From: JAJYSO01 sp964495935
Lineage (GTDB): Bacteria > Bacteroidota > Bacteroidia > Flavobacteriales > Flavobacteriaceae
Reading direction: 5' to 3'
DNA: 21,122 nt
Assembly (NCBI GenBank): GCA_964495935.1
Contig: CAZBXQ010000056.1
Span: forward strand, 1-21,122
The notes under the pieces are model-generated. The model was not told the DNA's origin. It saw only the letters and a program-made list of their open reading frames with translations, and ran no database searches. Position 1 is the stretch's first letter. Each line of letters opens with the position of its first letter. Positions 16,422-21,122 of this stretch are shown one piece after another. The position numbers were made by a program, and so were the translations under genes.

Positions 16422-16685
16422 TCGGTTCAAGACAATTATGAAGAAAAAGAACAAGCGAATGCCGGTTTTAAAAAATGGATTCTCGATAATGAGAATGGGA
16501 TAGTTTGTATTTTTGGGAAACTAAACGGAAGATGGCGGGTAAGCAGAAGTCGAATTCAGGTTGGTTTAGTACGAATGGCGGTGGTAGGTGGTTTTTATGA
16601 TTCAGCATTTTATGAGGTATTATTTGGTTGGGAGCCAAAACTGATACAAACGATACCTTTATGGGAAAAACGGATTTTCCGTTAA
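16422..16685 (+). pseudogene. Unrecognised 3' gene remnant without a start codon
   Basis: An open frame of 87 codons plus a TAA. It follows an in-frame TAA (16419-16421) and has no ATG until 16575, so translation of the whole stretch is not explained. The sequence looks like real protein: it includes GFKKWILDNENG, CIFGKLNGRWRVSRSRIQVG and GGFYDSAFYEVLFGWEP. Upstream in the same frame, between in-frame stops, RRFPGDKLLFYK also reads as protein-like, which suggests a gene decayed by point mutations. I do not recognise the family. It ends 15 bases before the SpsF-like gene, so the ancestor may have been co-transcribed with it. An alternative is a 36-codon gene from the ATG at 16575, or a frameshift I cannot resolve. 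Confidence 0.4.
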
Positions 16686-16700
16686 ACATATATTTTTTGC

Positions 16701-17558
16701 ATGACAACTTCTAAGATAGCTTTTATTATTCAGGCTCGGATGAGTTCCCATCGTTTCCCCGGAAAGGTTTTAATGCCCTTGCCTTTGAACAGTGCTATAC
16801 CAATGCTTGGCCGTATTGTCGAAGGCCTTGAAAAGACCGAGGTAGATAAGGATATCATCGTAGCCACCTCACGCGATATGGCAGATCAGGCGATTGCTGA
16901 ATTTTGTAGGAAACAGAAACTGCGATGCTTCCGGGGAGATACAGAGAATGTGCTAAGCCGGTATCAGCAGCTTGTTCGGGAGGGAAGTTATAAAACCGTT
17001 GTGCGATATACCGGGGATAATCCTTTTGTGGATCCCGGTATAATTAAAGAGTTGATCAATTTTCATACTCAGGAGCGAGCGGATTTGACATTTCCCGTTG
17101 GATTACCGTTGGGGCTGCATGCCGAAATAGTAGAAGGCCGCTGTTTGCTCGAATTGGAGGAGAAGCAATTAAATACAAAGGATAAAGAACATGTGACTTG
17201 GTATTTTAAACAACGACAAAAGGAATATCGCGTTCGGATTCTGGATTTTAAGCAGGCCGAACCTATTCAGCAGATTCGACTCACTGTAGATTATCCTTCA
17301 GATATGGCGTTGGCAGCCCTGTTATGGAGTTTAAAAGAAACCTCTGAAGAGCCTTTGGGGTTGTCTTTTATTCGGGAAAAATACCGAGAAAATCCTTGGA
17401 TTTTTCAAATCAATGCGGGGAATTTTCAAAAAATACCCCCGGTTAATTTAGAGGAGGAGAGGGCGCAAGCTATCCGGATTTTAAAAAAATTGGATTTAAA
17501 TTACGCAGCTGGGGTTTTAGTCAACAGCTTCACGAATAAAAAAGATCGAATAGATTAA
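16701..17558 (+). CDS. SpsF-like (CMP-KDO synthetase-type) nucleotidyltransferase
   Basis: A 285-residue cytoplasmic glycosyl-nucleotidyltransferase of the SpsF / acylneuraminate cytidylyltransferase group. The N-terminal nucleotide-binding signature is FIIQARMSSHRFPGKVL (8-24). It is followed by MLGRIVEGL, DIIVATSRD, the segment CFRGDTENVLSRYQQ (about 75-89) and the metal/substrate aspartates in RYTGDNPFVDP (about 102-112). RLTVDYPSDM (about 193-202) is the usual late motif. Relatives activate acidic or modified sugars with CTP for surface polysaccharide or glycoprotein glycans; the substrate cannot be read here. The product is somewhat longer than typical SpsF proteins owing to a C-terminal tail after about residue 250. 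No synthase (NeuB/SpsE-like) or aminotransferase partner is in the window. The nearest sugar gene is the 4,6-dehydratase 658 bases downstream. Confidence 0.82.
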   Translation: MTTSKIAFIIQARMSSHRFPGKVLMPLPLNSAIPMLGRIVEGLEKTEVDKDIIVATSRDMADQAIAEFCRKQKLRCFRGDTENVLSRYQQLVREGSYKTVVRYTGDNPFVDPGIIKELINFHTQERADLTFPVGLPLGLHAEIVEGRCLLELEEKQLNTKDKEHVTWYFKQRQKEYRVRILDFKQAEPIQQIRLTVDYPSDMALAALLWSLKETSEEPLGLSFIREKYRENPWIFQINAGNFQKIPPVNLEEERAQAIRILKKLDLNYAAGVLVNSFTNKKDRID

Positions 17559-17615
17559 ATATTTTATGAATCACATCTTAAATTTTGTTTAACCCCGGAT
17601 TTTTTAATATCCTTA

Positions 17616-17645
17616 AACTGACTGATCTATTGTTTTTAGTCAGTT
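17616..17645. repeat. Inverted repeat AACTGACT / AGTCAGTT
   Basis: A perfect 8-bp inverted repeat with a 14-base loop, 58 bases after the SpsF-like stop. It could be an mRNA 3'-end hairpin or an operator. No U-tract follows, so an intrinsic terminator is doubtful. Confidence 0.35.
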
Positions 17646-17689
17646 AATTATCAGTATTTTACAATAAAATATACAGATTGCAGGCACAA

Positions 17690-17709
17690 TTGATGTTTTG
17701 ATACATCAA
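17690..17709. repeat. Inverted repeat TTGATGT / ACATCAA
   Basis: A perfect 7-bp stem with the 6-base loop TTTGAT. Function unknown; possibly a protein-binding site or RNA hairpin. Confidence 0.3.
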
Positions 17710-17842
17710 ACAAACAGAAGGGGAATGGAAACCTTGGAATAGAATTTGATAGACGATACGGCAAGGAATAAAGAAAATCGATTTCTACAGATCGGCCTGA
17801 ATAGTTATGTAGGTAGCAGAACTTAGTGGTATAGCTTTATTG

Positions 17843-17870
17843 TAAAATTGAAGTTATTAATTCAATTTTA
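17843..17870. repeat. Inverted repeat TAAAATTGAA / TTCAATTTTA
   Basis: A perfect 10-bp stem with the 8-base loop GTTATTAA, the longest hairpin in this gene-free region. It is AT-rich and lies about 350 bases before the dehydratase start. Confidence 0.4.
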
Positions 17871-17975
17871 ACGATGATTATAAAAAATATAAGAATATTA
17901 GCTAATTTTGTTGCTTGTAAATGAGAAGATATGTTGATAATATCCTTTTCTTAATGAATTGACAGTATTTTGGGC

Positions 17976-17989
17976 CTTAAAATTTTAAG
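17976..17989. repeat. 14-bp perfect palindrome CTTAAAATTTTAAG
   Basis: A gapless self-complementary sequence of 14 bases, of the size recognised by dimeric DNA-binding proteins. Low complexity, so chance is possible. Confidence 0.3.
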
Positions 17990-18180
17990 ATTCTTTATCC
18001 TTAAAATCAGGAGGGATTGTTGGGGCTTAACGGAATAACCATGTTATGGATTCAATAATAGTTAATTTATGGAAAACGGTACAATTTAACATTAGAATTT
18101 TCGTTTCTATAGATAACGAAGGGTCTCGTTAAGCAAATATTTATTATATAAACAAAATATCCTTTTATGGATTTTATTTA

Positions 18181-18188
18181 TAGCTTTG
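18181..18188 (+). promoter_or_regulatory. Candidate -7 box TAGCTTTG for the 4,6-dehydratase gene
   Basis: TAGCTTTG matches TAnnTTTG 28 bases before the ATG at 18217, a normal spacing for a short leader. There is no clear TTG at the -33 position, so an activator or a different upstream element may be needed. Confidence 0.38.
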
Positions 18189-18216
18189 CGGGGTTTTTGT
18201 TTAGAAGACGAGTGTC

Positions 18217-20181
18217 ATGAAACAAGATAAACAAAGTGTTAGTAGCGTTTTGGAGGTAGGAATGGGCTGGCTAAGGGCGAAGTTGATTCGTATTTCAAAT
18301 TTTCTGCTCCATTTATATGTACCTCGTTGGGTGATCCTTTTAATTGAGATGATAATTGTATTCTTCTCTATTAAGATGGCCTTTTATTTGATCTCTACGA
18401 TAACCCGAGAACCCTACTATTTTTTTAATATTCGTTGGGAGGAGTTGGTGATGATGGGCGTGCAATTAATTTTCTTTTTTGTCTTTAAATCTTTTTATGG
18501 CTTGATCCGTTACTCGAGTCTTCGGGATGCCGGGGGGCAGTTTTTTACCGTGGCCATTGCTGTTCTCGTACTCCTGATTATTAACCAGGTGCATTATTTT
18601 AATACCGGTACGAAATTGATATTAAATGCCGGCCTCGCCATCTATGGGGTTTTTGCTTTCTCGCTTTTATTTCTTTTTCAGATTTCGGTCAAAGAGATGT
18701 ATAGCCTGGCGATCGGACAAAAAAGGGTTCGTCGAAATTATTTTATTTATGGAACTGACCCGGAGGAAGTGGCGATTGCCTCTGCTCTGTTATTACGTGC
18801 TTCTAAGACCTATAATATTGCAGGTTTTATTACGGAATTTGGAGGACGATCCAAAAATACAATTCTCAATTTGCCCATTTACACCCCTTCCGAATTACAA
18901 AAGAAAAGGATTAATGTAGAAGCAATTATTATTGGGCATAATAAGTTGCAACGTGTCCGGAATAGAAAAGAAAACCCCTTAAATCAGCTTTTAGAAGGAG
19001 GAGTGAGAATTTATAAGATTCCGCGGTTTAGTGAATGGCATGATGTTTCGAAAGCCAATTTCCAACAGCTTGAAGAAATTAATGTGGAAGATTTACTCCC
19101 TCGTTTTCCGATTAACCTTGAACGCAAGGAACTCTTTGACATATATGCCGATAAAGTGATTCTGGTTACCGGTGCAGCAGGTTCTATTGGGAGTGAGATT
19201 GTCCGGCAGGTAATAACTTTTCGTCCCCGGAAACTGGTGTTGGTAGATCAAGCCGAAACCCCCATGCATGGGTTATCTCTGGAGATTCAAAAGGAACATC
19301 CGGAAATAGATTATGTCTCGGTTATTGGCGATGTTCGTGATGAGGTTCGTATGCAGAATTTATTTGAAGCTTTTGGTCCGGAGGTGGTTTTTCATGCGGC
19401 TGCCTATAAACACGTTCCTTTGATGGAAACGAATTTTTTAGAGGCTTTAAATGTGAATTATCGAGGGACTCGCAATGTGGCCCTTCTATCGGGTAAATTT
19501 GGAGTTGATCGATTTGTTTTTGTCTCTACGGATAAAGCGGTGAATCCCACAAATGTAATGGGAGCCAGTAAGCGATCGGCAGAAATTCTTATACAGTATT
19601 TAGCTAAAAAGAAGGATTTTACAACTCGTTTTATAACTACTCGATTTGGCAACGTGTTGGGATCCAACGGTTCGGTTGTGCCTCTTTTTCAGCGTCAGAT
19701 TGCAGCGGGAGGGCCGGTTACAGTTACTCATCCGGATATCAACCGTTTTTTTATGACCATTGATGAAGCTTGCCAATTAGTTCTTATCGCGGCAGAAATG
19801 GGACATGGTGGTGAAATCTTTGTTTTTGATATGGGAAGCCCGGTTAAAATTGACGATTTGGCCAAGAAAATGATTAAAATGGCCGGATTAAAATTAGATG
19901 AGGATATCAAGATTGAATATACGGGATTACGTCCCGGTGAAAAACTCTATGAAGAAGTGCTGGCCGATAAAGAGAAAACTTTGCCTACACAGCAGGATAA
20001 GATATTGATAGCCAATGGATTTTCCCCTTTTGAAGAAGATAAAACGGAAGCGGTGTTAAGTGCTTTTCTTGCCGCTATTCAGACCCGTGATTGCCATGAG
20101 GCTTATACCTTACTACAAGAGATGGTTCCCGAGTATAGACCCGATGCTCCCCAGGTTATGGGAGGAGTATTGGTTGAATAA
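18217..20181 (+). CDS. Membrane-anchored UDP-N-acetylglucosamine 4,6-dehydratase-type enzyme (WbpM/PglF/CapD family)
   Basis: A 654-residue polysaccharide-biosynthesis protein. Four N-terminal membrane helices (about 36-60, 73-97, 108-127, 135-160) precede a CoA-binding-like Rossmann domain (about 170-290). A C-terminal extended short-chain dehydratase domain (about 300-620) has the NAD(P) loop VTGAAGSIGSE (about 317-327), HAAAYKHVPLME and TDKAVNPTNVMGASKR. In this last motif a methionine (near 448) and a lysine (near 452) replace the classical Tyr-x-x-x-Lys, as is known for the large WbpM/PglF enzymes. FGNVLGSNGSVVPLF and LRPGEKLYEE are further family motifs. The enzyme makes a 4-keto-6-deoxy sugar nucleotide, the first step toward bacillosamine, QuiNAc, FucNAc or nonulosonic acid-type sugars. 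The exact sugar is not determined. It probably opens or belongs to an O-antigen, capsule or glycan locus. The stop is followed at once by accessory DNA with an IS110 relic. Confidence 0.93.
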   Translation: MKQDKQSVSSVLEVGMGWLRAKLIRISNFLLHLYVPRWVILLIEMIIVFFSIKMAFYLISTITREPYYFFNIRWEELVMMGVQLIFFFVFKSFYGLIRYSSLRDAGGQFFTVAIAVLVLLIINQVHYFNTGTKLILNAGLAIYGVFAFSLLFLFQISVKEMYSLAIGQKRVRRNYFIYGTDPEEVAIASALLLRASKTYNIAGFITEFGGRSKNTILNLPIYTPSELQKKRINVEAIIIGHNKLQRVRNRKENPLNQLLEGGVRIYKIPRFSEWHDVSKANFQQLEEINVEDLLPRFPINLERKELFDIYADKVILVTGAAGSIGSEIVRQVITFRPRKLVLVDQAETPMHGLSLEIQKEHPEIDYVSVIGDVRDEVRMQNLFEAFGPEVVFHAAAYKHVPLMETNFLEALNVNYRGTRNVALLSGKFGVDRFVFVSTDKAVNPTNVMGASKRSAEILIQYLAKKKDFTTRFITTRFGNVLGSNGSVVPLFQRQIAAGGPVTVTHPDINRFFMTIDEACQLVLIAAEMGHGGEIFVFDMGSPVKIDDLAKKMIKMAGLKLDEDIKIEYTGLRPGEKLYEEVLADKEKTLPTQQDKILIANGFSPFEEDKTEAVLSAFLAAIQTRDCHEAYTLLQEMVPEYRPDAPQVMGGVLVE

Positions 20182-20257
20182 GTGTTTTTAACGAACATAT
20201 TCTTCTTAAAGCGGTGAGTCCGTGCCACGGGTCGATCGGATATTCCCTCCTATTGCT

Positions 20258-20437
20258 CCAATAAATTTCGGTGGCTTCCATGACTGCACAAGTGCAGCCC
20301 TTATCCTGTAAATATTCGGCACAGCGGTAATGATCAGCCGTGAAGATATCAAAGCTGATCACCTCTTTACCGTCAACCGAAACAAAGATCTTTTCGGTGC
20401 CAATATCAATCCCAAACGATAGCTTACGCTTTCGCGT
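20258..20437 (-). mobile_element. IS110-family transposase fragment (N-terminal part)
   Basis: Read on the minus strand from 20437, an open frame without an ATG encodes RKRKLSFGIDIGTEKIF, then VSVDGKEV and CAVMEATEIYW. This is the N-terminal DEDD/RuvC-like part of IS110-family transposases, with the first catalytic aspartate in GIDIG and the glutamate in MEAT. Resemblance stops after the Tyr-Trp near 20258. The frame continues with unrelated residues to 20156, into the 3' end of the dehydratase gene. The stretch 20182-20257 between relic and dehydratase codes for nothing recognisable. Only about 60 of the more than 300 residues of a complete transposase remain, so the element is dead. The 130 bases to its right (20438-20569) may include old left-end sequence, where IS110 elements encode their bridge RNA, but I cannot delimit it. 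Confidence 0.65.
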
Positions 20438-20569
20438 TTACTTAAATATTTTTCTTTCTAAAGCAAATAGAAGTCATTCTTACTTTACCCAGAAATAATA
20501 TTACTGTAAATATATTTGCTATTGAATATAAAAGATTAAATTTGAATACCTGATATTCTATATAAAGGA

Positions 20570-21122
20570 ATGAAAGTAAATTTAAATGATATCGCTGAGC
20601 TTCAACCCGGGGTGTATCTTAAAGCTAATAATGAAGCTAAAGAACCAGCTTATTTACTGGGAATAAAAGATTTTGATGATAATCTTAATCTTATAACGCC
20701 CTCCGTTTTAGTTGAAAAAAGTGAAGTTAGGGATAAGTATATAGTAGAATAAAATCATATTCTTTTTTCAACAAGGCTTGTTTTTAATGCCTTTAAGTTG
20801 CCTCGATCAAAAGACACTTATGTGGCATCCAATAGCTTTATTTTGATAAAGCCGGATGTAGCAAAGGTGTTTCCCAATTATTTACGATGGTTTTTAAATC
20901 ATCCTAATACTCAACAGCAATTAAATTTATTAGCTCAAGGCTCCAGTAGAATGCCTTATATTAGTCAGATGAAGTTAGGAAGTCTGTGGATTGATTTGCC
21001 GGAACCGGCGATTCAGAAGGATATTGCTGCGCTGTCTGACCTTCTGAATAAAGAAAAAATGATAAGACAAAAATTAACGATAAAACGAGAAGAATACCTT
21101 CAAACCCTATTATTTAATACTG
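20570..21122 (+). pseudogene. Single-TRD HsdS-like specificity protein, interrupted by an in-frame TAA and cut by the window end
   Basis: From the ATG at 20570 the frame reads MKVNLNDIAELQPGVYLK, the typical opening of a type I restriction-modification target-recognition domain. It meets TAA at 20750-20752 after 60 codons. The same frame then stays open for 123 codons to the window end and plainly continues the protein: NHILFSTRLVFNAFKLP, SNSFILIKPD, YLRWFLNHP, GSSRMPYISQMKLGSLWIDLP and an Ile-Gln-Lys-Asp-Ile-Ala...Leu-Leu-Asn-Lys coiled-coil end. HsdS proteins choose the DNA sequence for type I enzymes. This one has a single recognition domain, about half the usual size. No hsdM or hsdR is in the window, although the right side is not visible. 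A single base change or sequencing error (for example AAA to TAA) would explain the stop. The neighbouring IS110 relic supports an accessory, decaying region. Confidence 0.7.

Larger units (their letters stand above)
16160..16700. other. 541-base intergenic region with promoter, palindrome and a decayed reading frame
   Basis: The left part (16160-16270) holds the promoter for the minus-strand gene. From about 16350 the plus strand has stop-broken but protein-like frames, ending in an 88-codon open stretch (16422-16685) with no usual start. Other frames in the same DNA (plus from 16321, minus from 16707) have atypical composition and no recognisable motif. Confidence 0.5.
17559..18216. other. 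658-base gene-free region rich in inverted repeats
   Basis: AT-rich, with stops in all frames; the longest ATG frames are under 20 codons. It contains four short palindromic elements (listed separately), TAnnTTTG matches at 17903-17910 and 18181-18188, and four occurrences of ATCCTT preceded by T or AT (about 17608, 17942, 17997, 18159). No tRNA cloverleaf or known riboswitch core was recognised. Confidence 0.6.

Noticed and set aside
16321..16503. 60-codon plus-strand frame before the SpsF-like gene
   Set aside because: Starts at GTG and has an odd Cys/Lys/Arg composition; the overlapping frame at 16422-16685 is much more protein-like.
16508..16515. TATTTTTG box as a promoter for the SpsF-like gene
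   Set aside because: Lies inside the protein-like remnant, has no -33 element and is far from the start; probably chance.
16468..16707. 79-codon minus-strand frame
   Set aside because: Antisense to the protein-like remnant and overlaps the SpsF-like start; no motif seen.
17959..17964. TTGACA resembling an E. coli -35 element
   Set aside because: No good -10 follows at 17 bases, and Bacteroidota primary promoters do not use this consensus.
20220..20232. Palindrome CCGTG-C-CACGG
   Set aside because: Only 5-bp arms, no U-tract and not placed as a clear terminator. It may be part of the IS relic but cannot be supported alone.
1..21122. CRISPR arrays, tRNA or rRNA genes, toxin-antitoxin pairs
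   Set aside because: Looked for regularly spaced direct repeats, cloverleaf or rRNA motifs and small two-gene cassettes; none seen.

Overview
The window reads as a chromosomal segment of a member of the Bacteroidota, most likely class Flavobacteriia. The reasons are the gene content (a mevalonate-pathway decarboxylase, a Bacteroidota-type LptD ending in a Lys-Arg-Arg-x-Pro-Asp-Arg-Arg-Leu tail, a long TamB, a carboxypeptidase-regulatory-domain surface protein), the lack of strong Shine-Dalgarno sequences, and several copies of the Bacteroidota promoter -7 box TAnnTTTG. A run of exactly 100 N (8671-8770) shows that this is a draft or metagenome scaffold with one unresolved join.

Layout. At the left edge (1-284, minus) is the 5' part of a MazG-like nucleotide pyrophosphohydrolase. 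A 63-residue membrane protein (323-514, plus) abuts, stop codon to stop codon, a minus-strand block mvaD-rsmE-tsaD (515-3394). Divergent from tsaD is a very long tamB (to 7938) that lacks any ATG or GTG start. It converges on ridA (minus). After an intergenic region holding the N gap and a 13-bp inverted repeat comes lptD (8785-11499, minus). Divergent from lptD are a periplasmic N-acetylmuramoyl-L-alanine amidase, an MCE/MlaD protein and a membrane Fe-S/b-heme redox protein (11600-15141, plus). A secreted carboxypeptidase-regulatory-domain protein follows on the minus strand (15389-16159).

From about 16.2 kb the character changes to a looser, accessory-looking stretch. It holds a start-less 88-codon reading frame, an SpsF-like nucleotidyltransferase, 658 bases without a gene but with several inverted repeats, a membrane-anchored WbpM/PglF/CapD-type UDP-sugar 4,6-dehydratase, a truncated IS110-family transposase, and a single-TRD HsdS-like gene broken by one in-frame TAA and cut by the window edge.

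How the genes fit together. The centre (tamB, lptD, amidase, MCE protein) is an outer-membrane and envelope biogenesis neighbourhood: lipoprotein or outer-membrane protein/lipid traffic, LPS insertion, peptidoglycan cleavage and phospholipid transport. The SpsF-like and 4,6-dehydratase genes look like the entry to a surface-polysaccharide locus that supplies modified nucleotide sugars. I found no clear new multi-gene system. The most checkable oddities are the stop-interrupted HsdS-like gene, the IS110 relic, the start-less tamB, the Fe-S membrane protein without its usual cysteine-rich partner, and the repeats around the assembly gap.
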